Shown here one piece after another: positions 1 through 10,012 of a stretch of 64,000 nt of DNA (positions within the stretch are counted from its first letter, which is position 1; every line of letters starts with the position of its first letter). The DNA is from Saccharum officinarum (lineage: Eukaryota > Streptophyta > Magnoliopsida > Poales > Poaceae). Below the pieces are notes generated by a model. The model was not told the DNA's origin and searched no databases. It saw only the letters and a list, made by a program, of their open reading frames with translations. The position numbers and the translations under genes were made by a program. Location: the NCBI GenBank assembly GCA_020631735.1, contig CM036158.1:84393914-84457913 (forward strand), given 5' to 3'.

Positions 1-925
1 TAGTAGCCAAGTTGAGTCGTCTTAATGTGTGGCTAATGAACATTTAAGTGTTTAGTTGCTTTGTGCTTATGTTTATGCTTGAGTTGGAATTTTATAATGA
101 GTGGAATGATCTCGTGGGCTTTGACCATGATTTCATTTAGTTTATATGTATGAGGTATAAGGATTAATGAAATAAATAGCTGGGTTTTGGTTATCTCCTG
201 CTTTCTATATCTTGTCTTTCGGAACAGCCTGTCTTTATCAACTTATATCTCTGTTCTTGAAAGACCAAAAAATCATGAGAAAATTCTGGACAAGAGTGGA
301 CTTCAACATCTCTCTCTAAATGCAAAAAAAAACTACCCTCATAGCTATTTTGGATTGGGAGATACAAAAAAATCACAAGACGATGCAACTGTGCTGTCTG
401 AAACCTGGAACAGAATCTGTTATGTGTTGTTTTCGGTCAAGTTAGCTGCAGAATCTGGAAGTGTGTTCTATAAGTAAGTTGCAGAGAATTTTATAAGCTT
501 TCCATCGGTGTAAACTACAGCTTCATTGGATTAACAAAATGAGAGTTACAGCTGTTTTACTGCACTGCTGATTTTCTGCTTGTGAGAAATTTCAGATTTC
601 TTGTTCTTACCCATACACAGGAGTATCATTGGGATGTCAGAACACTTTTTAGCTCATCTAGAAGAAGGGTTCAAGCTACCCTATTTGGTGTCCCTTATTT
701 TAAGGGGGTAGCCAATGTAAAGAAGGATTATTAAGATTGAACTCTTTAGTTGGAAGTATTGGTTAGTCTCCATGATTGAGATGCCACTCTTGAGCAAAAA
801 TGTCCTGTGAACAAGGTTGATAATTTTGGGTCCATAGAGGCGAGAGTTGTCCCTTTAGATAGCTCATGATTATGATCATCTGTACTTGCTCGTGATTGCT
901 GATGTTGGTCACTTGATGACAGGAA
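1..925 (+). other. Non-coding spacer of element A
   Basis: No convincing coding frame is present. From about 400 to 590 the sequence resembles the spacer that precedes gag in elements B and C. Shared pieces are a segment like ATTTTATAAGCTTTCC followed by a T-rich stretch and a GTTACAGCTGTTTTACTG-like stretch. In B and C this spacer leads to gag. In A it leads, after about 330 bases of unrecognised sequence, to the protease-like ORF, so gag has been lost or replaced. Confidence 0.5.
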
Positions 926-1732
926 GTGTCGTGTCTCAAGACTCAGGAGTCCTATATGACGTCTCGCACTGATATGTGGGAAAAGACTGATGTTTCTGCT
1001 ATTGAAGGATGTTATGGGTATGATGAAGCTGAGCACTATCAAAACAACAATGTTGAAGAGCAAGTTGGGAGTGAACTAAGTCAGAATCCACAACGACGAA
1101 AGCGAAAAAGGAAAGTCCATAAGAAGCCTGCTCAAGGAAGCAAAGCGCAGCTAAACTATATCAATGGAAGACTGAGCAATGTGGATATGGATAAAATTCA
1201 TGGAGTTACCAAAGTAGTGGGAGGTTATATTCAAGTAAGTTCAGTACAAGTTTTTGCTTTATTTGACCCTAGTGCTTCGCATTCTTTCATTTCCGCCGAC
1301 ATGGTAGAGACGTGCAAGATGGTGAAGTGTCCAATGAGGAGGCCTTTGCTAGTTCAAACCCCAGTGGGAGAAATGCAGGCAGATCAGATATGCCCGAATG
1401 TCAGTCTTGTCATAAATAAGGAAAAATTCACCGCAACACTCATTGTGTTGGAGTCACTTAAAATTCGCGTGGTTCTTGGTAATGGATGGCTCTGTGCACA
1501 TAAAGGAGTGATTCATGGTACTCGGTGCACAATGCTCTTAACAACACCATCTAGGAAAAGAATTGAGTATCAAGGTGGTCGACTTTTACCTGAGGAAAAC
1601 GAGAATGATCAATTAGAAGATAGGTACACCGAGGATAGCAAAGTGGATCATGAGTTTACAGAAGTCATAGCAGAGGAACAAACAATATTGGAGGAGCTCA
1701 ATTGGAGAGATGATTATGTTCAGGCAGGTTAG
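926..1732 (+). CDS. Retropepsin-like protein with altered active site (element A)
   Basis: The intact ORF of 268 codons has a basic segment around residues 55-70 (RRKRKRKVHKK) and a retropepsin-like domain at about residues 95-215. It aligns by eye with the protease of element C. C has [11 protein letters not shown] and ILGMDW, whereas this protein has FDPSASHSFIS and VLGNGW. The catalytic Asp remains, but Ser-Gly after it is Pro-Ser and the second hydrophobic-Gly motif is changed, so proteolysis is doubtful. An acidic tail (about residues 220-260) follows, and the frame stops shortly before the polypurine tract with no RT. The first ATG at 926 is taken as start; ATG at 956 is an alternative. 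An open frame despite a dead-looking active site is unusual in this window. It may be a recent pseudogene or a retained non-enzymatic protein. Confidence 0.6.
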   Translation: MSCLKTQESYMTSRTDMWEKTDVSAIEGCYGYDEAEHYQNNNVEEQVGSELSQNPQRRKRKRKVHKKPAQGSKAQLNYINGRLSNVDMDKIHGVTKVVGGYIQVSSVQVFALFDPSASHSFISADMVETCKMVKCPMRRPLLVQTPVGEMQADQICPNVSLVINKEKFTATLIVLESLKIRVVLGNGWLCAHKGVIHGTRCTMLLTTPSRKRIEYQGGRLLPEENENDQLEDRYTEDSKVDHEFTEVIAEEQTILEELNWRDDYVQAG

Positions 1733-1840
1733 TCAGTCAGGATATGAGAAACTGTCTCATGACTCTGCACGAAAGAAGTAATTTGGAAAATGAGGATCAA
1801 ATAAAGACAAAGTGTCATTATCTCTTTTGTCATCATCTTC

Positions 1841-1879
1841 TGAATCTCGGGACGAGATTCATCTTAAGGGGGGTAGAAT
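1841..1879 (+). promoter_or_regulatory. Stem-loop and polypurine tract of element A
   Basis: The polypurine tract TTAAGGGGGGTAG lies directly before the LTR start and would prime plus-strand DNA synthesis. Just upstream, TGAATCTCG (1841-1849) and CGAGATTCA (1853-1861) form a perfect 9-bp inverted repeat around the loop GGA. Confidence 0.75.
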
Positions 1880-2435
1880 TGTAACACCCTAAAATTTTGA
1901 AAAGAAGAAAAGTAGGAGAAATATGATTTTTTGTATATTTTTTTGAGTATGCAAATTTAGGATAATAATAATTTTTATAAATTTAAAATCAAATATAATG
2001 GTAGAAACATGATTGAGCATTCATGCTGCTGCATTTGGAATTTTGTAATGAGTAGTTTAAATCAAATTCAAATTGGATTTGAAAATCTTTTGAAAAATGG
2101 TTTTGAAAAATTAGAAAAAGAAAAAGGAAAGGAAATTCTTTTCTTCTCGGGCCGTTTTCTCTCCCGCAGCCCATCTCCCCGGCCTGCAGCGGCGGCCCGT
2201 TTCCTCTTTTTTTTTCTCCCCCCGCGCCCGCATCCTCCTCCTGGGCCGAGCCCAAGTCGCGGCTGCTGTCTTCGCGCGCGCGCGGCCGCGTCCCGCACCG
2301 AGCCGCTGACGAGTCGGTCCCACCTGTCAGACCATCTCCTTCCCCAAGCCGCCGCCGGAATCTCTCTTTCCTTTCTTACCGTCGGTGAATCCTTCTCCAA
2401 ATCCTCCTCCTTCCTTTCTTAGCGCCGCTCCGGGC

Positions 2436-2443
2436 TATAAAAA
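2436..2443 (+). promoter_or_regulatory. TATA box in LTR of A
   Basis: TATAAAAA lies in GC-rich sequence about 550 bp into the LTR, at the usual place for the element promoter. Confidence 0.65.
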
Positions 2444-3626
2444 CGGGGCCGCCGCACCTCCCCGCTCCACATCCAACCACAAATCGCGGCTACATCGCCC
2501 TGTGGTGGCTACGCCCGAAGCACCGCCCTAGCCGCCCGCCTCTCCGAGCCGCACGCTCTCCTTGCTTCATCCCCGGCCACAGTTTTGCCCTAGGTGAGAT
2601 CGCGTTGATGCACTCTACACGCTGGTGTTTTTCTTTCGCAAGCTCGTGCCTTGTAGCGCTAGATAGCCAAGTCCGGCCATGGCACCGCCGCGGGACTCGC
2701 CGTCGTGATCGTTTCCGGCCGAGCGCCGCCGCCGGCTGATTCCCGATCCAATCTGATCCGTCCGATTTGAATCCAACGGCCGAGGATCAAAGATACCGGT
2801 TCGGCCGGCACTTTTGCTCAAGAGACCCTGGGAATTTCAAGTATAGAACCCGCACTCCAAGACGTATTCCGAAAATACGCTTTCTCTTTCCGAAAACATA
2901 GATTCGTTTTAATAAGTTCAGAATACGCTTTCACTTATTTACAGTTTTGCCACTGAGTTTGTTTTAGCCATAATTTCTCCGTTTTAACTCCGATTTGATC
3001 CGTTCAACTTGCGTTAGGTTCATAATTTCATAATCTACATGTTAATACTACTGTTAAGTAGGTTTTCAACTTTTAAAATTCGTGATTAGATTTAATCTAT
3101 TATTTTAATAGAGGAAATCTTGTTTATTTCATATCTTCTACGTTTCAACTCCGTTTTGAGCCATTCAAGTTGCGTTAGATTCATAGCAATGAGATCTACG
3201 CATTTATAACAGTGTTTATCATGTCACTAATATTGGAATTTCATGGTTTGAATCATATCTTAAATAACAATTATGCAACTAGGTTTTGTAAATAAAATAT
3301 GATTTGTTTTACTTTAGTTTTATAATTCGAATCTAAATTTGACTTAAATGATAATCTCTATAAAATATCTTATATATGTTTTTATACCATTAAGATACAT
3401 GAAGCTAATAGTTTTATGGGTAAATCTATCGGTAGTTGTATCTTTTCAACCGTAGCTCCGATTAGCGTGCTTTTCGCGACTTTGTGTTCGTAGCGATGCG
3501 TAGAATCGTGTTTCAAACTCTTTTACTTATTTTTGTATGATTGGTGTACTGTTCTAATATAGATCTATTGTTTGCTTCGTGTATGATTGCTCGATGTGTG
3601 TGTGGTGATTTATTGATCAAGTCCAG

Positions 3627-3700
3627 TCGGTGAGATTTACGTGGAGATTCAAGAAGCTATTAATTGAAGATTTGGATCAGAAGAAGGATCTTGATTTAAG
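3627..3700 (+). other. Exon-like block in LTR of A
   Basis: The block is bounded by TCCAG on the left and AAG|GCAAGTATAG on the right, as in the LTRs of B, C and K. At 74 bp, with a stop in the frame that is open in the others, the A copy is the divergent one. Confidence 0.25.
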
Positions 3701-5010
3701 GCAAGTATAGCATGGGATTATCCTTGTTTCCTATTCATCTTTAATATACTTAATTCATGTGCATGTGTCTACCTTGTTACCCCTAAGGATATCCTAGTTT
3801 TTGTATATTGTACCTTGACATCCATGGAACATTGCATTGGGTAGTATTATGCTAGCGCTCAAGATAAATAACCATGATCTGTAACTTGACTAATGGTATA
3901 TGCAATAAACGTTTAAAAGATTCTTTATAGAAACATGGCTCAAGAGGGCTAGAGCATATTTGGTTATTTTTATGGTGCTCTAGTTTCTCTCCATAAGGAC
4001 TTATCTGTAAGCGAAAATCCGGGACTTACAGTACAACTGTGAGGGCTAAAATGGCTCTGGCTTTAGCTCAGTATGAGGACCTTTTCTAGCTTGTTAGAGG
4101 TTACCCTTGTGGCGCAAATGGGGTAAAGCAGACTGTGGATCCCTGCGTGGTGTATCACACGGACTGACTTCTGAAACCTAGCGGCCCTAACTTGTTAGAC
4201 GAACCTTTGAAAGGCTTCATAGTGTTTCTCTGCCTGCTCACCTTGGAAGTGTTTTGGGAGTCGCGATCCCGGGCATATGGGTAAACATGACTCACAGTGA
4301 AAGTGTACAACCTCTGCAGAGTGTAAAACTGTTATAACAGCCGTGCTCACGGTCACGAGTGGCCTTGGACCCTTACAGAATAAATGATGAACGCTGATGA
4401 TAATGATAACACTGATGATATTGATGTTCACTAATGATTATTGTTTCTTGCTATACATTATTCTAGAATACATGATCATGAGGTTATTTGGGCTTATGGT
4501 AAACTTGTTGCTACTCAATTGCTAAAAGATGACTTAATAAAAGCTATCGCAGTAAACCTGTGTCAAACCTTTTGAGCCTCATGAACCCCATGTTATATTT
4601 GTTGAGTTCGACATGGACTCACTCTTGCTATTTCCCACATCTCAGGAAGGGTACCAGATTTCTAGATTCTGGAATTTGTTAGGCTTGTGATCAACCAGTT
4701 AGTTTGATCCTGGAGTGAAGGTTACACCCGGTGCTCGGAGTTGTCTTTCCGCTGTGTTGTTCTCTAAGGTATATTTTATACTATTGTGTTATGTATATTA
4801 AGCATTTGTCTCTTGATATTACACTTATCTGCGGCTATATGTGAGATTTGACTTCTTTATTTCACATATAGTGTAAATCTGGTTTTGTCCTTTAAAACCA
4901 GGTGTGACACCTCTTTTCACCTTGTTAATTATTAAAGTTTTATGCTTCCTCTACTTTATTCTATTGCGAAAATACATTGATTCTATCTAATCTATGTCTA
5001 AATCTTGTAG

Positions 5011-5715
5011 ATGTCTCCTTATCCCCGTCTGTCAGCTGCACAGTACGTTGCCCGTTTCAAACCTCAGGAGCCGTATGAAGATGGTGATCAAGAGCTATCT
5101 GATGCTGAATCAAGAGTTGGTGATATACCAATGGAGAATGTAGTTATGGGGTGGACTACGAAGCTTCATATCATGGTTCCTAAAGCTGATGCTTTCTTCC
5201 ATGACATGTTGACAATAACCTTGGACAACTACTACTACGACTGGGAAGCTACGTTGGAGTACCGCAGTGCAGAGTATAGTCATCCATGGATGGATTCCTA
5301 TTGGGAAACGGAGTTATGGGTTAAGAAAAGGGATCCTACCACTAAGGAACCTAAGGTGGAGTCAAAGTTCATTACCAGAGTGAGCCGGGCAACCGTGGAG
5401 ACAAGCATGGAGGATGTCGCTTTCAATGCATTTGTTTACTACCATGGTCTACGCTCGGACAAGACGTTAAAGGGTGCACTCCGGCATTTTCCTTGTTTCT
5501 TACATGACAAGGGTATTTGGACCGTGCCGCTTGCAGATGATTCCTCCTTGACTTTACAAGCTACGGTGGGATTAGCTCGTGAATTGGCTCTCCATGAGGT
5601 GGATTTGAAGGATGAGTTGCTGAAGGAAAAAGAACTTAAGGAGCAAGCTTATAAGGAGATTGACCAATTAAGGGCGGAGTTAGGTCATCCCAAGATTTAT
5701 GAGAAGCTTAATTAG
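5011..5715 (+). CDS. Extra ORF upstream of gag in element B (unknown function)
   Basis: This intact ORF of 234 codons lies in sense between leader and gag. It is not gag, protease or pol. It is homologous to the broken ORF at 25711-26571 of element C. Both have a G-W-T-x-K near the start of the shared part, an EY(S/T)HP motif, a helix-like segment with ED(V/A)AF, an HRYFP/LRHFP-like motif and a C-terminal coiled-coil-like tail with DELRA/DQLRA and KIYE. B lacks the proline- and acid-rich N-terminal region of about 90 residues found in C. Order and spacing (strand-like, strand-like, Ala-rich helix) faintly recall a double-stranded-RNA-binding fold, which is speculation. TTGTAG directly precedes the ATG and looks like a splice acceptor. 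It is conserved across two diverged elements, so it is likely functional in the family. Confidence 0.7.
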   Translation: MSPYPRLSAAQYVARFKPQEPYEDGDQELSDAESRVGDIPMENVVMGWTTKLHIMVPKADAFFHDMLTITLDNYYYDWEATLEYRSAEYSHPWMDSYWETELWVKKRDPTTKEPKVESKFITRVSRATVETSMEDVAFNAFVYYHGLRSDKTLKGALRHFPCFLHDKGIWTVPLADDSSLTLQATVGLARELALHEVDLKDELLKEKELKEQAYKEIDQLRAELGHPKIYEKLN

Positions 5716-6420
5716 GAAATAGGAAAAATCCCTATGTAATAGGAACGATAGTAGTTGCGAGTTAATTTTAAGTTTGGATTGTTTTAAGAGTCAGTTTGTG
5801 GTGTGAATAATTGTGTGATTGATGGATTGTTATTATGATAATGTGTGATTTGGATCTTTGTAATGTGTGCTGGAGTTTTGTAGACATGCCTACAAGTTCC
5901 ATGGTTAAGAATATTAAGTTTGATCAAAATATATTAGTTGAATATGAGGTTAACTTAGTTCTGTCCTTTGCTAATTTTTGGATCAGTCTGGGATGTTTTA
6001 AAAATAACTTAAAATCCGTTCATGAGAAATTTAAGAAATTTTACTGGGAATAATTAGACTTCTGTATCTTTCCAACCCCGCAAGAATCACCTTATTATCT
6101 ATTATGAGCTAAGAGATATACCTGTTCCAAGTTGGAGTTACTGCACAGTCTGGAATTCTGAAATAGTTTCGGTTAAGTTCAGTTTTTGGCCAATTTATTG
6201 ACAGAATCAGAAAAAGTGTTGTGAATAAAAGTTGTAGATAATTTTGTAAGCTTTTCAACCATGTAAAGATCATCTGAATTGGACGTCTGTAGCTCGAGAT
6301 ATGACAGTTTTACTGAGTTGCTGAAATTGGAGTTCGCCCAGAAAAATCAGATTTTGCTTATCTATTGAATACATCATCCCGGATTGTACTGAATTTCATC
6401 TTCTGTGTTTTTGGAAACAG
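5716..6420 (+). other. Intron-like spacer between extra ORF and gag (element B)
   Basis: These 705 bases are AT-rich and have no credible ORF. They contain two imperfect repeats, about 6067-6156 and 6250-6325. Each begins with a CTTTCCAACC-like pyrimidine run and continues into an AGATAT-containing stretch. The same two modules in the same order occur in element C, and one is recognisable in A. The spacer ends in GGAAACAG directly before the gag ATG. Confidence 0.55.
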
Positions 6421-8532
6421 ATGTCAGGCAGAGGACGTGGCAGAGGTCGTGGAGGTGTTAACCCACCCATTACTATGGAGGAACTCATGCAAACTCAGAA
6501 CCAGATGATGCAGATGTTTATGCAGCACATGCAGAACAATCCCCCTGCAGGAGGACCACCGCCTGTGCAAGTGAGGGATAAGCGTGGGGAATTTTTGAAG
6601 GGATGCCCTCCAGTGTTTTCTCATGCTGCTGATCCTTTAGAGGCAGATGATTGGGTGAGGGCAGTGGAGAAACAACTGAATATAGCCCAATGCAATGATA
6701 TGGAGAAGGTGTTATATGCATCTAGGCAGTTGAGAAAGCATGAGTTGAATTATCCTACACATGATTTGGAGTTAGCAGCTGTAGTTCATGCTTTAAAGAT
6801 TTGGAGACATTATTTGATTGGACATAAGAGTGATATATACACTGATCATAAGAGTTTGAAGTATATTTTCACTCAGTCAGATCTGAATTTGAGGCAACGC
6901 AGATGGTTAGAGTTGATTAAGGATTATGATATTGAGATACACTATCATCCTGGTAAGGCTAATGTAGTAGCTGATGCTCTTAGTAGGAAAAGTTATGCCA
7001 ATGAGATACGAACATTGTCTATGACTAGTGAGTTATGTGCTGAATTTGAATATTTGAATTTGGGAATTGTTACTAATACAATGGAATTAGTGATAGAGCC
7101 TACTTTAGAGCAAGAAATCTACAAGGGTCAGTTGAAGGATGAGAAACTAAAGAAGATAGCGGAAGATATAGTGATTGGTAAGTCACCAGGCTTTCGGATG
7201 GATGATAATGGAATTTTGTGGTTTGGAAAGAGGCTGTGTGTACCTGAGGATCAAACTGTTAGACAGGCAATTCTTCGCGAAGCTCATGAGTCAGCTTATT
7301 CTATTCATCCTGGTAGTACTAAGATGTATTTGGATCTGAAACAGAAATATTGGTGGGTTGGATTAAAGCGAGATGTGGCTGAGTATGTGGCATTGTGTGA
7401 CACTTGTTAGAGGGTGAAAGCAGAGCATCAGAGACCTGCTGGATTGTTGCAACCAATGAAGATTCCTGAATGGAAGTGGGAGGAAGTTGGTATGGATTTT
7501 ATAGTAGGGTTACCGCGTACTCAGAAAGGTTATGACTCTATTTGGGTGATAGTAGATCGGTTAACTAAAGTTGCTCATTTTATACCAGTTAAGACTACTT
7601 ACCATGGACCAAAATTGGCAGAGTTGTATATGGAGAGAATAGTCTGTTTGCATGGAGTACCAAAGAAGATTGTATCTGATCGAGGATCGCAGTTTACGTC
7701 GCATTTTTGGAAAGCTGTGCATGAATCATTGGGAACAAAATTGAATTTTAGTACAGCATATCATCCACAGACAGATGGACAGACTGAAAGAACCAACCAG
7801 GTATTAGAGGATATGTTGAGAGCTTGTGCATTGCAATATGGAACTAGTTGGGATAAGAGTTTGCCTTATGCAGAATTTTCTTACAATAATAGTTATCAAC
7901 AGAGTCTTAAGATGGCACCGTTTGAAGCTTTGTATGGACGTAAGTGTAGAACTCCATTGTTTTGGGATCAGACAGGTGAATCTCAAGTGTTTGGTACAGA
8001 TGTTCTTAGAAACGCAGAAGATCAAGTGCGAGTGATTCGTGGGAATTTGAGAGTAGCACAGTCTCGTCAGAAGAGTTATGCTGACAATAGAAGAAGAGAT
8101 TTAGTTTTTGAGGTAGGTGATTATGTCTATTTGAAGGTGTCACCTATGAGAAGTGTGAAGAGGTTTAACATGAAAGGTAAACTAGCACCAAGGTATGTTG
8201 GACCATTTAAAGTTATTACTAGACGTGGGGAAGTTGCTTATCAATTAGAGTTGCCTGAAAATTTATCTGGAGTGCATGATGTGTTCCATGTTTCACAACT
8301 TAAGAAGTGTTTACGGGTGCCTGAGGAGCAGATACCTTCAGAAGAGTTGACTGTTAAGGAGGATCTTACATATGAAGAGTTTCCGATTAAGATTTTAGAG
8401 ACTGCTGAGAGAGTTACTCGAAGTCGGGTTATTAAAATGTGCAAGGTGCAGTGGAATCGATATTCAGAGGCAGAGGCAACTTGGTAAAGAGAGGATGAAT
8501 TAAGGAAATCATATCCGCAATTGTTTGAGTAA
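6421..8532 (+). pseudogene. Gag N-terminus fused to RNase H, integrase and chromodomain (element B)
   Basis: The first ~100 codons are the Tekay gag start ([11 protein letters not shown], then the KRGEFLKG and [10 protein letters not shown] region). They then pass in frame at ASRQLRKHE into RNase H ([17 protein letters not shown]), the zinc-binding H2C2 region, integrase with D (MDFIVGL), D (SDRGSQF) and E (GQTERTNQ), and a C-terminal chromodomain (ILETAERVTRS, CKVQWNRY). The rest of gag, the protease and the RT palm are missing, about 2.3 kb in C's terms. An in-frame TAG at 7408-7410 stands where C has Gln, after CDTC. A TAA at 8485-8487 stands where C has Glu. The original end is the TAA at 8530-8532. 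The joint lies at a short segment encoding Ala-Ser-x-Gln-Leu, found in both gag and the RT/RNase H region. Confidence 0.85.
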
Positions 8533-8539
8533 GCAGTTC

Positions 8540-8577
8540 AATCTCGAGGACGAGATTCTTTTAAGGGGGGTAGAATT
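8540..8577 (+). promoter_or_regulatory. Stem-loop and polypurine tract of element B
   Basis: AATCTCG (8540-8546) and CGAGATT (8551-8557) form a perfect 7-bp stem around AGGA. The tract TTAAGGGGGGTAG follows and abuts the LTR, as in A and C. Confidence 0.75.
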
Positions 8578-9086
8578 TGTAACACCCAAAAATTTAGCAA
8601 GAATTTTAATTAGTTTAAAATGGATTTATTGAGTTATTGATTGTGCATATTTAATATAGAGAAATAATATTTTATTTGAAGATTAAAAATCAATATGAGT
8701 TTAGGAACATGGTGATGCATTCATGCTGCTGCATATTTTCTTGTGTGACTGGTTTTAGTTTGATTTTTGACTGATTCAAAATATGTTGAAAAGTGTGTTT
8801 TGGGAAAAGAAATTAGAAAAGAAAAAGAGAAAGAAAACCTTCTCCCTCTCCTTTTTGGCCTGGTGATCCATCTGGCCTGCTTGCTCTTTGGCCCGAGCTC
8901 CCGCTCGTTTGGTCTGTTGGCCTAGCTCCTGCCAGGACGTGTTAAGCTTAGTACGTAGTTAAGCACTTCCTTGCCGCTGGGCTTATCGGTGCGCTGCCAA
9001 GCCAAAGGGTAAGCCGAACATGAGTCGAACTCTGATCTAGGCCAGGTCCGACACCGAGTCCTGGCTTCCTAGGATTTGGGTGGCCT

Positions 9087-9092
9087 TATAAA
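9087..9092 (+). promoter_or_regulatory. TATA box in LTR of B
   Basis: TATAAA sits about 510 bp into the LTR, matching the TATA position in the LTR of A. Confidence 0.6.
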
Positions 9093-9326
9093 GCTCGTGA
9101 AGCCCCCTCCGTGTTCACTTTCCCATCAACGCGCCGCCGTCGTCTCGCACAGAAACCGCAGCCCTTGTTTCCGATCTTGCCGAGAAGGACGTGTAGCCGC
9201 CGCTGTTCGGTCATTGCACCGTCGTCTCCCGGTCGACTGCAACTTGTTGCCGAGAACACCGCCGATTGATTAACCGAACTGCACCGGCAAGTTTTCCGCC
9301 GCCGCCGCTGCCGCCGATCGTACTCT

Positions 9327-9410
9327 CCATGTTTTTCTTCCTGTGATATACATCTACAGGCATATTGTCCATGTTTTACTTCCTGTGATATACATCTACA
9401 GGCATATTGA
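9327..9410 (+). repeat. 42-bp tandem duplication in LTR of B
   Basis: Two nearly identical 42-base units (9327-9368 and 9369-9410) begin CCATGTTTT and contain GATATACATCTACAGG. They are a local duplication not seen in the other Tekay LTRs here. Confidence 0.85.
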
Positions 9411-10012
9411 AAATTCTATCTCTTTATATCAATTCATTCATTGTATGTCTTTGAGAGCTCATCCTTATTCACGTTCAGTAGATGCAACTGTGGTTAGTTT
9501 GTCCAATAGCAGAACCGCCCGTCCATCCGGTTGCCCAGTTTGCTTAACTAGCTTGTTGACATCATCATTATGTCACACCCACTTTATTGCCGTTTTCCTT
9601 TAGAAAAATAAATCCTGAAATACAATAGAAATACATATATATACAATCTTGTCTAGATCATATCTTCCATGTTTTAACTCCGATTTGATCCGTTCAAGTT
9701 GCGTTAGGTTCGTATTTGCGAGCTCTACATGTTAGTGTAGTTGTACAGTTAGTTTTGATAATTTATTTTTCGAGTTTATAATTAAGTATTTATTTATCTA
9801 TAGGAAATCTTAGAAAATTCATAACTTTCACGTTTTAACTCCGAATTTGGTGATCTTTGCGTCTGTGTGATCGTAGAAATGTGTAGAAGAGTTTTATAAA
9901 CTTTTATTACTGTTTTGTTACTGTTGGTGTACTGTTCTAATTGTATCTCTTTGTTTGCTTCGTGTATGTTTGATTGGATGCATGTGTGTTGTTGATTGAT
10001 GATCGAGTATAG

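Larger units (their letters stand above)
1..4909 (+). mobile_element. Element A: right part of a non-autonomous Tekay-like Ty3 retrotransposon
   Basis: The stretch holds a non-coding spacer, a protease-like ORF, a polypurine tract and one complete LTR ending TGTGACA at 4909. There is no gag, RT, RNase H or integrase between the spacer and the polypurine tract, so the copy could only move with enzymes supplied by another element. The left end is outside the window. The sequence after 4909 matches the leader of Tekay element C upstream of its first ORF, but it lacks a primer binding site. I therefore read A as inserted into the leader of B rather than as B's own 5' end. The expected target duplication would be CCTCT (4910-4914); its left copy is outside the window. 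Confidence 0.75.
1880..4909 (+). repeat. 3' LTR of element A (about 3.0 kb)
   Basis: The LTR starts TGTAACACCC after the polypurine tract and ends GGTGTGACA. It has a GC-rich U3 (2150-2430), a TATA box, a GC-rich leader, then an AT-rich middle and a conserved block near 3930-4390 shared with the LTRs of B, C and K. A splice-donor-like CCCTAG|GTGAGAT lies at 2593/2594. It clearly differs from the LTR of B at 8578, so the two are not a pair from one insertion. Confidence 0.8.

Noticed and set aside
2009..2422. Overlapping ORFs on both strands in the GC-rich U3 of A
   Set aside because: Proline/arginine-rich readings caused by GC-rich LTR sequence, with no conserved counterpart in B, C or K.
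1880..4909. LTR at 1880 as the 5' LTR of element B
   Set aside because: No primer binding site follows it, the leader is cut compared with C, and it is too different from the LTR at 8578.
9076..9273. Small ORF after the TATA of the B LTR as a host gene
   Set aside because: It lies in the GC-rich LTR leader, is not conserved in the other LTRs and has no recognisable domain.
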